DNA from: Camillea tinctor
Taxonomy: Eukaryota > Ascomycota > Sordariomycetes > Xylariales > Xylariaceae
NCBI GenBank assembly: GCA_022578605.1
Contig: MU394051.1
Span: 124,001 to 188,000 of the forward strand
DNA length: 64,000 nt
Direction of reading: 5' to 3'
The notes under the pieces are model-generated. The model was not told the DNA's origin and ran no database searches. It saw only the letters and a program-made list of their open reading frames with translations. Both the position numbers and the translations under genes were made by a program. Shown here piece after piece: positions 20,648 to 33,164 of this stretch; position 1 is the first letter of the stretch, and the number at the start of each line of letters is the position of its first letter.

Positions 20648-23600
20648 CTTGACTGACTATGTCCGGGGATACAGCTAGCTTCCCGGCAATACGGAATCAT
20701 ATGTGTGATATATGTTGAATTAGTTATAAGAGAGGAGGCAAGATGTATTGGAAGTTTTAGATTGTTGATGTAAATAAAATCAAAGGCTAAAAATAATAAT
20801 ATAGAAACATGGGTTATTGGAGGACGAGAGGGGGGGAAGGGGATTGGGGAAACAAAGAAGGGTTTTGTAGCTTTAAAGAATTCGATAAAATGGGGAAAGA
20901 AAAAAAGGTTAAATGCTGCAGCTGAGAGAAGTGGGATGACGAACACATCCCTGATAACACAGGGCACGACTGCCTACCCACACTACATTACACTATACTG
21001 AGGCTGAGTTCAAAAATAGAAAGAACGAAGGGTTCTGTGGAGGGTTCTGTACACTAGTTGTAGGAGCAGAACATAACCTTGACAAGGTAACCTAGCAGGC
21101 TGGCGTCAAAATACTTTTCCCATCCACAAGTCTCTTAAACAACCCACTTCCTTAATTATATTAGCAAAACAACAACAAACTTATAACGAAAAAAACTTAA
21201 AATATAAATATTAAACAATGTAAGCTATTTTTATTTCTATTTATAATTTTTATTCATTTATTTATTTAAAATTAACCATTTTATGGCTAGTAAAAGGGGG
21301 TAGTGTAGTTTATGGTAAATGGGAACAGGTGAGAAAAGTATTTTGACGCCCGCCTGCCTAGGTACCTAATCTCGGACTCTGAATAAGCCTCAATCCTGAT
21401 CTGCAATTGGAGAGAAAACTGCCTTGTCATACCTACGTACTAGGTAACTCTATTGATAATCAATGAATTGTATGTACCACCAACAACCCTGTTTGCAAGG
21501 TGATACATAACCAAACCTAAAATTGGTAATAATCAATAATTGATTCAGTTTTGGGTTGCTTTGCAGCATGCAGAGTAGAATGAACAAATGTCACGAGTTT
21601 ATTCATATGATAGGTAGAAAGAACTTGGGGCGTAGAAATGAACCAATACTTGTTAACATACTCCGTAGGTACCTACAAAAGACCCCAATAAAAAAAAGAG
21701 GTTTTGCATGTGGACAGAAACTAAAGAAGAAGAAAAATAACTATCAGCTGTCGTCATGTCATTCGCACTAATAAACCCCTGTCCCCATTTCCCACCTCCC
21801 CTAATCCCCTAATGGATGCCCGCGCCACTGCAATTGGCGGGTGCCTAGTTCCCATCCATCAATCAAAATCTCGAAACTATGGGGAAGCCTGGTCGTGCTC
21901 CCATGCGATCTGCTGTACGTACAGAAGAATACCACCTGTTCTAGTAACTTTAATACTTTACACTATAAAATATCCCCTAACAGCAGAGAAGGCAGTGTTT
22001 TAGTTGTTAGGGCCATCTACTGCTTCATTCCCCCCATACAATTGTCCTGCCATAATAGATAATAAATAAATAGTAAAATAATCAAATAAAATAAAGTGAA
22101 AAGATAAGATAAAAAAGTTACTTATGCACTTAATAATGAGTAGACTAGACTGTTTGCAAGGTTTATTATAGAACGATCTTCGGTGCCTACGGCCCCGAAT
22201 TTCTCTGCCTTTCCGGGTGGCTTTGCACTCGCAGATTGTCTCAGCTTACCCTCTAACTAATAGACAGTGAAGAGAACTTACAAAACAAAACAAAAAAAGC
22301 AGTGCAGCCAACACATAAACAACGCGCGTTCGTTCCATTCAAATTAACTGGTATGCCTAGTTTGCCGTATTACCTAAACCATGTCGTCGGCAGTAAGTAC
22401 ACTATATTACGTATAAGTGAACTGCTCCTATTAAGAAAGATATCCATATTTCTCTCTCTAACATTGAACCTCGCATAAGTACATCATAGGATGAAATGCC
22501 CTCCACCCCACTATTCTCCACTAACTACTCCCGGCAGCTTGATGAGCCACGCTTTGCAAATTATACCAAGAAAAAGATGTGTTACGAAGCAAGCAACACC
22601 ACTAGCATCTTGGTGTCGGTTTCAAGAAACTACCCGAGAGTTGTTTCTGTTTCTTGTCTCCTTGGCCACCACCATATGGACATGGAAAAAAGTGTTGTCC
22701 AAATTACGCGTCCTCGCTGAGATGGCATATAATACCAGATTCCGTAACTTTGCTGCTCCTCACCTCAGCAGCTATACTTACTAACTAGGTTAAGTACGCA
22801 TTATAGTATATACCAGGTTAACCAGGTTCAAAGTTATTACTAGTTGGCCTACCCTACCATACGAATATAGAACACCCTCCCCCCTTTCAAAACCACCATC
22901 TGCCGCGCGTGCCAAGCATCTACCAGAAACAACGAGTTAGTCTCGCAATATACATGTGACTTGAGCTAGATGAAGATAGTGTAATACCTACCTAATCGGT
23001 ACTATAAACGTCTTTACAATTGGCTGTATCTCGGGGATTCCCCCGATCATCTACTAGCCAAGCAACCTCACATGTCTACTTACTTATCCATTCTAGTTTA
23101 GGTAGACCTTATAAGCGAAATCCCGACATACCTGCCCAGAAACTCCAAGGCAGAGGCAACAAGGCCCAGACTAGTCAGGTGAGAAGGTATACAACATCCA
23201 TTACGCCACAGCGCTAAGTAAAACCCACGAGAAAACGCGAGACATTTTTATGCACAAGTATACATTTCTCTTTTTGTTACATTTTCCTTTCGCGCGTCTT
23301 CCTATTAGTGAACTAAGTATAGTTAAGAATTGTCATTGTCCTTTTTTTATTATCTCTAATAAAGACCACCCCTTTCCCTTCATCCCCTGGGCTTCGAAGT
23401 GAATACGCACAATATCCATATATACTGCTTTCCCTTGTTCTCGTCGACTGAACTCCTCCGTTTTCTTGTCTTTTTTTTTTTGGCCTCTTCCCTGAACCGG
23501 CCAACCCTCCAATCCCGAAGTATGGTGGTTATGTACATATGTTCAAAATCAAAGTAGTAGCGCTAGTATATATATGTCCTTCTCCTTTCTGTTCTCTCTC

Positions 23601-24330
23601 TCTGATCCCTAGTTATTCGGTGTCTTGCTTTTGTTGATATTGAAAAAGAAAAAGCAAAAAGAGAGTGTAAGGATTTTTGAGGCACCAGGCCCAAGGATAT
23701 AGAGATGAATAACAATAACAATAAGGTCGTAGGTGAGTGATGAGTTAAAAGTAAGTGTAAGCTCACCAACAATAGAAGAGACAGAGTAAGAAAAAAAGAA
23801 CATAAAGAGTTATATAGGTATCTATATATACAGGATATATGAAATACGCACCCAGTTGATTTTGTATCTGTTGTTGTTCGCTCTCTCTCTCTCTCATGTT
23901 TTTTTTTTTCCCTTTTTTTATAAGTTTTGTTCCACCTTCCCCCCTACCCCTTGAGTTCTCTCCTACCCATATTGTAGTTGTAGTAAGTAGTATCAGTATC
24001 AATATCAAGTATTAGACAAAAACGATAATCTTTTTTCTTTTCCCCTAGCCCCTACCCACGTTAAACGAGGCACGCTAACCCCCCAGCCAGGTCCTATGCC
24101 ACTTTCTTTCTCCCTGTCTTTCTCTTTCTTCATCTTGAGATCGTAATCTAAAAAAAAAGGAGAAGCAAAAAAAAAAGGAGGAAGAAACAAAAAAAACGAA
24201 ACTCCTTAACGACTAACAAGGTACATAAAAGTCAGTAGTACACTACGCTAAATGCAAAAAAGATTGTTTGTGGTATAGTATAGTACGGTGGTATGGGTTG
24301 GTTTGGTTTGGCTTGTGTCCACCCCCTTCG
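20648..24330. other. long intergenic region
   Basis: No gene recognised in about 3.7 kb. 20648-20990 is the likely leader of the preceding minus-strand gene. A MITE-like inverted-repeat element occupies 21088-21364. The interval 21365-23000 is AT-rich with small open frames (22491-22784 and others) lacking features. 23300-24330 is pyrimidine/purine-biased low-complexity DNA with CT runs (23880-23895) and poly-A/T tracts, probably the 3' UTR side of the membrane-protein gene. Confidence 0.55.
21088..21364. mobile_element. MITE-like element with terminal inverted repeats
   Basis: A 277-bp non-coding, AT-rich segment bounded by inverted repeats of about 32 bp. The left end (from 21088) and the reverse complement of the right end (from 21364) share an identical 18-base core, ggcgtcaaaatacttttc at 21102-21119 and its complement at 21333-21350. 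Outside the core lie similar CCTAG(G)CAGGC ends, with TA at both outer limits. A TA boundary suits mariner/pogo-type transposition, but the TA could be part of the repeat. No transposase frame lies inside, so it would be non-autonomous. Confidence 0.6.
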
Positions 24331-26275
24331 TCACCGGTACGCCGTCTGCTGCGTCATGTTGATCTGTCCGCCCGGGATCGCCGGCATGACCGGCACCTCG
24401 CCTCGCTCGCGGGCCCTCGAGTCCGCCCTCCGGATCCGCCCCGTCTGCTGGTTGACCCAGCTGGCCACCGAGCGGAACCGCGCGGGCCGGTCCTCGCTCG
24501 TCTGCGTGTACACGGTCTCTCGCCGCTCGTCGCGCCGGCTCATCCACGAGAAGCGGCCTGCGGCGTTGTTCGACGTCGGCACCGGTGGCGGCGGCTGGAC
24601 TATGGGGGAAGCGGCGGTGGTGGTAGTGGTATTAGTACCGGTGGTGTTGGATGCTGGCATGGGCTGCGGCAGGATCATCTCGCCGTCGCCGAACCCAGAC
24701 GATATGGACGATATCTCGCTGGCTCGGTACGCTTGCCGCGACGCGGGATCGTACGAGTTGGATGTCTGATGCGTCGGGTCGGTCTGGCTGTAGTATGAGG
24801 AGCCTTGCATCGGGGTTCCCATGGCTTGGCCAGGTTCGTTTCTGCCCATCATCTCCCCATCGCCCTGGGGGTATTGGTCGATGATGCTAGCGAGTGCTGA
24901 TTCGGATTGGAGGCCTTGCTGTTGTCGTGGCAAGGTGCCGGTAGCCGAATATGTCACACTCCCTGGCCCCTGGGAATATACCTTTCCAGCATTGTAAAAC
25001 CCAGCTTCTGCCATACTGTTCGTATCACCCTTGTCGTACATAGGTGGTGGCTCATTGGGCGGGAATTTTCCGCCGTTGGCCCACGCATTCTCCGTACCGT
25101 CCTTTCGTTTCCAGGGCAGTCTAGCCGCGAGGTTATTCCCACCAAATGGGGAAGATTTCGACTTCTTCAGAGCTCGGTACACAATCCAACCAACGAAGCA
25201 GACCAAAATAAAAGCACCTATAAAATAAGTCAGCCAGATCTAGGACTCAACTTCATGATAGTAGTTAGTAGTATTTACCAATTGCTCCTGCGGCAATGAG
25301 AAGGTGCTCTGCCGTAGGATCTAGCCCTGCTGGAGGGAACTTGTCTTTGTCTTTCTTGTCGCGGTGGCCATCATCATCCTGGTCTCTTGTCGGGTCGGTA
25401 TCTGGAAGCACGGTATATATAGGTGGGAAATTCAGATCTGTAGAAGAGGGGGCAAGCGAGCTCTGCATGAACGGCAGCGCGGTAATCCAAATTGTGTCTG
25501 TAGTCGTTACAGGATCACCTAGTCCTTTCCGAGGTTGTGTAGTTATCTCGCTTAAAGGCGTCGTGGTTAAAGTTGAAATAATGCTGTTCGTGGTGGGAAA
25601 TCCAATAGTAGGTTCCTGTTACCAGTTAGTTCTCAGCCATGTTCAGACATAGACACCGAATAAACGCACCACAACTGGGACGAACAAGTCACTAGTCTGT
25701 TGTGTCGTAGAAGTGGTTGAGGTGGGTTGTGGAGCAGGGGTATTAGGGACCAAAGTCAAGGGGGTGGCAGAAGTCGTAGAAGTTGGAGGAAGGGGCGTGA
25801 ATGTTTTTCGGATTGTCGCAGTCGTTGTCGAAGGAGAAGATATCAGCGTTGGCGGTGGCGGCGGCGGTGGCGATGACAACAGTGGTGCAGTGATGCTCTC
25901 GCAATCTGAATCCAGATCTGATTCTATATCTAATTCCCCGTCCGATTCCACATCCGGCTCCAATTCTGAATCTGACTCCGGTTCTAGGCTATTGCCGAGC
26001 TGTTGTCCTCTAATCGAAGAATTCACCATATCTTTCGACATTCCATTACCGTGCCCCTTATGATCGCTATCCTCATCGTCGTCATCGTCATCATGACCTC
26101 GTTTCTTCTCGAAAGTAAAGGGCATGTCCGATTTCCTCGAAACGGGAGAGCTGTTCTCATCGCTTTCATCTTCAAAATCATCTCGTGTAATCAACGGCGG
26201 CGTGACCGTTGCCCTGCATGCTCTCCTCCATCGCCGAATTTCTTCGGGTGATCGTCTTCTGTTGAATGGCGGCAT
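24331..26275 (-). CDS. single-pass membrane protein with Ser/Thr/Pro-rich stalk
   Basis: Exons on the minus strand: 26275-25670, 25615-25279, 25217-24331 (609 aa). Introns of 54 and 61 bp have GT..AG ends, CTAAC or CTGAC branch sites and keep frame. The N-terminal 40 residues are basic without a clear signal peptide. An acidic Asp/Glu/Ser-rich stretch follows (about 35-130), then a Ser/Thr/Pro-rich stalk (about 135-275). One membrane span lies at about 303-326 (LLIAAGAIGAFILVCFVGWI, split by intron 2), followed by basic residues and a cytoplasmic tail of about 280 residues. The tail ends with a block around RFRSVASWVNQQTGRIRR that I recall from other fungal Ser/Thr-rich membrane proteins. The architecture resembles cell-wall stress sensors (Mid2/Wsc type), but no Cys-rich head is present, so the function is unknown. 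Confidence 0.78.
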
Positions 26276-26643
26276 AGTTCCAACTAGTCGTTATCTTTCT
26301 TCCCTTAGAAGTACGCCAACACGCTCTGCGACAAACACCTTCGAGTTTCCTTTATAACATGACCGGTAGGCTGCAAAACAAATAAGTGTGCAAACGAGAG
26401 ACAAATGGCAAGCAATATCAAAAACAGCGTAAAGATGATTCACCAGGAACGAGAGAAAAGAATAGGAATAATAGTAGCAGCGGACCTAGCCTGGAGAAAA
26501 TATGACGATTGAATACAGGAAAGGCCAGCCTTGGGAAGAAGAGAAAAGGGAAAAGAAAAGCAAGGTAGATAGAGAAAACAGGAGAAAGTGTCATAGGTAG
26601 GAGGGTGTATCAGATCTAGTCAAAATTCAACCCGAGTGGGAGA

Positions 26644-26722
26644 CCCGAGAGCATAAGCTCAATCGGTAGCAGCAGTGCCTCAAGGGTTCGAGGGGGTACC
26701 TCCCCTTGACAGCTCTCGAGGG
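26644..26722 (+). other. tRNA-like / Pol III-like structured segment
   Basis: The segment contains aagctcaatcggtag, which resembles a tRNA D-arm/box A (26655-26669), followed by gggttcgagg resembling box B (26684-26693). The two boxes are too close for an intact anticodon arm, so this is not a tRNA. The sequence can also fold as nested stems: CCGAGAGC (26645-26652) with GCTCTCG (26712-26718), and TCAAGG (26680-26685) with CCTTGA (26704-26709). It could be a SINE fragment, a small Pol III RNA, or chance. Confidence 0.3.
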
Positions 26723-27004
26723 TAGCATGCTCCGTACCCCGTACACAGACACGGTCCAATGCTGAAGCCAGTGTGGAACACCCCGTTTCCGGCCTTATTA
26801 CCCATGTGGCTATCGCCAGAGAGAATTAACTCTATGGAACCATAGAGCCATGATTTGAACGAGGCTAATGGATAGCTAAACCAAGTAAAGACACCGTTGA
26901 GACAGGGTTACCCGCAGGGGGGTAATGCGTGCTTCAGATCGTAAAGTAGTGTAGTGTACATGAACTACATACATAACACACGGCATATGCACAGAATAAG
27001 TTAT

Positions 27005-27030
27005 GGTAGTGGTGGTGGTGGTGGTGGTGG
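27005..27030. repeat. (GGT)n microsatellite
   Basis: About eight copies of GGT starting in tagtggtgg at 27007, in non-coding DNA. Confidence 0.85.
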
Positions 27031-27957
27031 TAACATAACATGGTTTTTCATCAACATAGTCGTCATCATTATTTTCACTAAAAGGGGGATTCAGCTTGAG
27101 TTTGGCACGCGTTCTTTGAGGCTCGGGTTTTTTCTCCGAGGCCAGCATCTTCAAGGCCTCTGACCTCTCAGCGCGCGCCAGCTACAACGTCGGAGAGAAA
27201 AGGTTCGTTCAACTGGCATTGGTGGGCTTGTATGGCGCTGTTAGAGGTGTGCAGGCCATGAGGTTTGAGAGTGGATAAAGAAGCACGAATTATGAGCAGG
27301 TAAGCGAGTGCGCATTGACTCGATATTGAGATTTGCGACAGACGAGACAGGGAGTTGTCGTCTCAGCCAGGGTGATGGCGGCGGGACCAGGGTTTCAACC
27401 GGGGGGTGTCGCCCAGAGAAAATCAAACTGCAACAAGTGTGCGTGTACGAAGCACGGAGTATAAGATTGTGGATGAAAGAAAGATGGAAAGATCTGGTAA
27501 GGCTAGACTCGCAGAGGGAGGGACCACAGAAACACCGACCTTCCGCGTTGAAGATCGGAGGCTCTTTTGGATATTTTCCATGACCGAGGCCGAGGGGCAG
27601 GGTCTTTTTAGGGAGGGGGCACAGAGATGATCGCCAGTAACAATATCAGATCGGCTAGGTATTAAGTGAACCCTGCTCTAGTTTATCTTGGTAGAACATT
27701 TCCCCTACAAGAGGTAAGCTTGCGAGAAGTGGATAACGTGGATCAACCACCTAAAGAACGGAAAACCCCTCGAAGATCTAACGATGTCGTAAGTTGATTG
27801 AATGAAACACGTTGTTGAGTTATGAAGGAACAGAATCGGGCATGTATTGGGTTGTTCATTGTTAGGGGGGAATATTGGCCTAATATCAAGTGCGAATAGC
27901 CCAATTGGTTATTAGTACTTGAAAGTTATCACATAGCTGCAACGGAATGAATAGCCA

Positions 27958-28000
27958 GCACAGCATAGCATAGCACAGCACAGCACAACGCAACGCAACA
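27958..28000. repeat. degenerate 5-bp tandem repeat
   Basis: Successive pentamers of the form CAGCA, TAGCA, CAGCA, CAACG, CAACG run for about 40 bp in intergenic DNA. No function is suggested. Confidence 0.7.
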
Positions 28001-29178
28001 ACGTGACAACATGACGAGATGGGATCAACAAAGTAAAAGCAAAATTCAACTAATAAAGTGAGCAGAAGAATACATACCTCCCCAAGCAGCCAAGTGAATG
28101 AGTGAGTGCTGACCGCATATCATCCGAATTGAATAACCTAGGTTACGTCAATCAATCTATGAGCCAAGATTTTTCAATACTACCAACCCAATTCATCAAT
28201 GTGGTTAGTCTCAATATGACTATCACTTGAGACTCAAATACCAAGTATTTCCAATCATTCCAGAACATAGAGTTTATAGGTTACGTATAGGTAGGTTACA
28301 CCAGCGGCTATACCCAAGGTTAGCTGTTTGAGAGTTCTCTCTATTGCACGACATTTACACCAATATGGACCTACCTAAATAGGTAATCATCAATCTAGAA
28401 TTGGATATAGTTAATATCAATATCAATGTCAATGTCAATACGATAACACACATTGAACTATAAATTTAATTAAGTCTATATATTATCCTATTAACATACC
28501 TCAAAGTCAAGACTCTATAAACTTGGAAAAAAAGAAAGAAAGAAAAAATTCAAAAAAAAATTCAAAAAAAAAAATTCGCCATGCATACCTAACACACTAG
28601 ACACGCAGACACGTAAGGAACCGAACCGGTGCTGTGCATTAGGTACACACTTAGCGCTAGGTTAGGTACGCAGTTGGGTTCATGTTGGTTCGATTATCTG
28701 CTTATTAGGCGGGGGGATTTTCATATGTGGCTAACACGCATCGACAACCAACCAAGCCTACCTCAATAAGCTACCTAGGTCTACTATGTAGTCCACCTAG
28801 GTCGCTTAGGTACCATACCTTGGGCAGGGCTAAGGATCATCCAACCTCTCCTACCACAAGATTGAGTTATGGAGACATGCTAGTCCCACCGGTGAATTCG
28901 TGTCAACCGTCTATAGCATCTTCTAGATAACAATGACGATGAAGGCGGTCTGGCCCGAGGTGGCGCCAATAGCCTCTATATATGTACCTGATATCCAGCC
29001 ATACCGAAATTTTATAAACCTGCGGTAAAGCTCGGTAGTCGTAAAAAATTCATATCACAATTCAAAGAATCCCATACTTGGAGACCGAGTTGGGTGGAAG
29101 GAAAAGAAAAACACGGGGGATAATAACGCCTGAGGGAGAGAAAAGAAGAAAAAACATCCTGACGTCGTATTACCCACC

Positions 29179-30862
29179 ATGGCATACCGAGTCTATAGAC
29201 TGACCGAACGAGACATCCCCGGCGCTGTAAGGGCAATTCAGTAAGTATCATACCTATCTTCTTGTTCTGCACTCTCCTCGAGGCCTCCCCATTACGCACG
29301 TCTACATCTACATAGCCGCTCCGAATATCTACCATCGGGAATAACTCTATGTGTATGGCCCTGTCTGTCGCCTGGGATGCGACACTCAGGGTGAATACTG
29401 AAAGAGAAAAAGTACCGACGGTGTTTCGCTTCGTGTCCGGGGTTACCATTCCGTTAAGCTTTCTTGCTTGTTTATGCTAAGACAAACTAACCCCCTGGCT
29501 CAGAGAAGCATTTGCCGACGATCCTTACAACAACTGGGTTTTTGACAAGACTGAGGTGAGCGATTCTGGTGTTCTCCCCCCTTGCTATACACCCTCTTTT
29601 TTTTCCCTCTTTCTTTTCTGGAAAGTCTTGGCGGAATGTTCAGCTCGACCGGCATCTCGGCACTACAAGATCGTAAATAGGCAAGAAAGTCTTCACAAGA
29701 TTCAAACCCCGTCATCAAGGCATAGAGAGATCACATATAGCGTACGAAAGGATTCGCAATCATGTGGAGTTTTGATAGCTCGTGCGCTCTCTCTCTCACA
29801 TCGGGTCTCCTTCCCAGAAAATCTACGTTGATTTTCCTTGTCTAAAAAATTTCTAAGTCGTTTTAATGGGCAGAATATTATCTCTGCTCTTTCTACTGTC
29901 CCACTGAGGACCCATAGAAACTTCCCTTAGTGCTATGTACCAAGATGCCCCTCATACTAACATCTGCGCCTGTGTAGTTTGACCACTGGCGCAATGCCGC
30001 ATCTTTGGCAATCCGGTGCCGGTGGGGGATGCGGAACGGAATCTTCCATGTCGTCAAGGAGAAGGGAAGCGACGAGGTCCTTGGTGTCGCGTGCTGGTTG
30101 AAACCGCACGGGAGAGAAAGGTCGCAAAGCTGGCACGATTGGTTTGAGGGCTGGCGGCTTTGGCTGAACCAGCTGGGAATGAATATATACTACGGTCGGG
30201 GCGGTCTGGATGTGAAGGTAAGCTGAACTAGGATTTGCTGAGAAATTTCCCGTGCGAGACAAGCCTTTGATCGACCGGCTGAACGGCAGGCTTATTCTGT
30301 AAGCTTGAACTGTGAAGAGCGTTTTTTCTTGCCAAGCGGGTGGGAAGAGAAAACCAAGGAGGCTGTCTTCTGGGATTGTCCGCACCTCCTTGAGTGTCTA
30401 GCCCGTTTCAGCACCCGTGTCAGTCTGGCGATCACGGCAACTTGTCCTCACCACCTCTCTTCCTACACTGCAACCTTTTCTTGCATGAGTCCGCTAACTT
30501 GGAATGACATCCAGCGCTATTACATTTGGAAAGAAGCTCAGGAGGAGGTGCAAAGAGCAGTCTGGACGGACCCCCGAGGTTACTACTTTCTCAATATCAT
30601 GGTCGTCCTGCCGAAAGCCCAGGGCAAAGGCATAGGAAGACTTTTGATGAAGGCCGTCACCGACCGGGCCGACAAGGAGAATATGAGCTGCTATCTCGAA
30701 TCCAGTCGGGAGGTGCCCAACATGCAAATATATCGTCGCTTCGGTTTCCAGTTTGTCAAGGAATTGAAGTGCGATGACAATGGCGATGCCATTAAGTTAT
30801 TTGCAATGGTAAGGGAGCCTAATGCGACTCCGCACGAACTAGCAGCACAGCCGATGTCTTAA
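29179..30862 (+). CDS. GNAT-family N-acetyltransferase
   Basis: Exons: 29179-29240, 29504-29555, 29978-30217, 30515-30862 (233 aa). Introns are unusually long for this window (263, 422 and 297 bp) but have GTAAGT/GTGAGC/GTAAGC donors, CTAAC branch sites and in-frame joins. The start ATG gives MAYRVYRLTERDIPGAVRAI, a typical GNAT first strand and helix, continuing EAFADDPYNNWVF. Acetyl-CoA binding motif A is VLPKAQGKGIGRLLMKAV, with the Q-x-x-G-x-G loop at residues 154-159. The C-terminal strand region is MQIYRRFGFQFVKEL. Enzymes of this type transfer an acetyl group from acetyl-CoA to an amine. The substrate cannot be read from the sequence. I recall the close pattern (RCRWGMRN, YYGRGGLDVKRYYIW) from uncharacterised Sordariomycete GNAT proteins. 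Confidence 0.85.
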
Positions 30863-33164
30863 GAGATCCTATGTCGTTGTCGCTGGACAATCCGGGCTAG
30901 TAACGGGATGTTCTCAGATGTGCATCCAGCTTCGTCGCTTGTCCAACAGGGAGGGCTGGATGGCACCCAAGAACGGTAAACGACCCCTGCATCATTCGGA
31001 TAGGAGTTATAGGTGCGTACATATGGATATCATGATGCATGTCAAAGGCATGAGGGCTACGAGCAAGTTACTTTCACCGCATATGACGACGCTCCAGGCT
31101 CTATCAGTTTCGAACAGTACTACTGAAGTAGGAGACTTCAGAGGCATTTAAAAAAAGGGATTAACAACGGCGTTGGCTAAGATTGGGCATTGTCGGTTTT
31201 GCGATAGGGGCTCACGCTTCTTACCTGTTATATAGTTATCAGTTTTTTGAGGAGACCGGGAAAGGTGCTATCAACGAGAAGTGTTACGCTTGATTATGTT
31301 CACTTTTATGAAGCCATTACATTGTCATCATTAGGAAGAAAAGGCAAACAAAAAGGGAAAACAATACTATATTCGCAACATCAAGAATCACTTAAAGCAT
31401 TATGCGTGATCTAGGCCAAGCCACAGAACCTTCCGTAACCAAAAGCTTGACTAGCTGCCAACGCCAATAGTGACGTCGATCGCCACCCATCACGATGTTC
31501 GGTAGAATATAACCGAAATACCTGCTTACACGTTGACTATGCATTGATTGTATACATGCTACATCCAATCGGCCACCAATTCCGTCATCGTGGGGAAAAG
31601 GGGGGTGGGGAGGTATACAGGCCCGCTTCACTCGTCAGCAATTCCCTATTTGGGCAAAGCTATACACAGCGGGCAGGATCTCAAACATTCGGATATAGCA
31701 CCGCATTCTACTTCCACGGAATTTGCTGATTAGATTCCGAATTGTCCGACGGCGTTCACGCCGGCGGCATTGCTTCTCCATGGGGATAAGCTCCGCGTAC
31801 GAAGAACCATGGAACCGGGCTCAGTCAGGATGCCGACTCCAGGGGCCAGGAGAAAGTATGCGCCTGATCCATTTGTATCAAGGGGCCCGCTGCACAAGGC
31901 TGATCAACGGATATTCAACCCCGACATCACCCCCCGATGTTCTCTGTGCAATTTGCCAGAGACCCGCGACTCTCCTCGGGGCTTGGCTCCGGCAAAGTCA
32001 AGCTCTGTATAGAATGTCATTAGACGATCTTTCAACGCCTACCTCTTCACAAACTCTGTCAAGTCGTTTACCTAATTATGGAAGAATTGCATCATATACT
32101 AAGTAGCAAAATCTATGAGACTTAAGCATATGATGCCGATATATTTTCACATTCCTCCAGAACAGTTAATTAATAGAACTAAATGTACTTTAAATGGACG
32201 GGGAAATATTTCCAAATAGATATAGTCCTATCGTAGTCCTTCCGAGTAGCTATAAACCTCAGTGCTTCCTGAGATACGTGTTTTAGGTTGATGTCGAATC
32301 GAGCCTGAGCTAGATAACTACCTATCCAGGCTTTATCTCCACAGACCAAGCAGGAGATAGTTAAGTTACAATTCTAAGAGATTATGGAATCTAAAAGATG
32401 GTTCTCTTCTTTCAAAACCCCATGTATTTAGGGCTATACATTCTCATGCTATTTGAAGTTACCCATTTCTCATATGCTTCCATGAGAATCCGTGGGAAAT
32501 CTCTGAGTTCTCATGAAATCTTACCAATGTAATAAAAATCACCATGGTTTCCTATACCATTAAAAAAATCCCTATAACTTTCCATAGCCTTTTCTCCCAT
32601 GACTTCCCATAAGAACTTTTCGTGGGAATTCCCATATGATCCCATTGTGTAGCCGTATTATAGGTATTGTGGTACCGTCTCAGAATTTCTCATTTCTATA
32701 GCGAAACCCCTTACACATAGCTAACTTTTCGATTATCTGATCTTCGATAGTTCTTTCTTTCTTCTTCTTGAAGCAACATCGTACAATTTCTCATAGACAA
32801 CTTTCATGGCTGAAAAAACAGCTGATTGCTAAAGTTTACTTAAACCTCATGGACAGTTCCTCATTTAACTTAGAAGAGAACTGGCCTAATTATCTTCAGC
32901 CACAACTAGTCTGTTCCTCTTGCCCAACCTCAGGGTCATTTTCTTTTCCCTATTAGGTATTTTTTGATTGATCCAATAATCTTTCCATATCAGAATTGGC
33001 TCTTCGCCGGGTACAACTCTATGCCTCATATTAAGCGCATTCCGCCTCATCAACCAACCCATTAGCGCTACACTATGTATACAAGGCGGATCCCGCACAG
33101 GGCAAAAGCCTCTGCTTTTGTTATTGTTGTATAAACTAAGTTAGCGTCATGCTTTGATATAATT
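30863..33164. other. intergenic region with possible relics
   Basis: No intact gene. 31560-32010 is somewhat richer in G+C and has overlapping open frames at 31723-32106 and 31770-32012. The second includes NPDITPRCSLCNLPETRD, weakly like the Cys motif near the end of some non-LTR reverse transcriptases. 32419-32650 has diverged repeats of TTCCCAT/ATGGGAA-type words. The last stretch is the 5' flank of tRNA-Val. Confidence 0.5.
32419..32650. repeat. diverged TTCCCAT / GTGGGAA-type repeat cluster
   Basis: Words such as TTCCATGAGAATC, TCTCATGAAATC, TCCCATGACTTCCCAT and CGTGGGAATTCCCAT recur in both orientations within about 230 bp. There is no fixed period, so it may be a decayed tandem or inverted repeat. 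Confidence 0.45.

Larger units (their letters stand above)
26276..29178. other. long intergenic region with simple repeats
   Basis: No gene seen in about 2.9 kb between divergent genes. It contains a structured tRNA-like segment (26644-26722), a perfect 8-bp hairpin CTCTATGG/CCATAGAG near 26831-26848, a GGT microsatellite (27005-27030), a pentamer-like CAGCA/CATAG/CACAG run (27958-28000), a TCAATG/TCAATA run (28418-28441), and near-duplicate ATTC+poly-A units (28545-28577). Open frames at 27308-27630 lack features. Confidence 0.55.

Noticed and set aside
26655..26693. tRNA gene
   Set aside because: Box A- and B-like words are present but there is no room for an anticodon arm and no acceptor stem.
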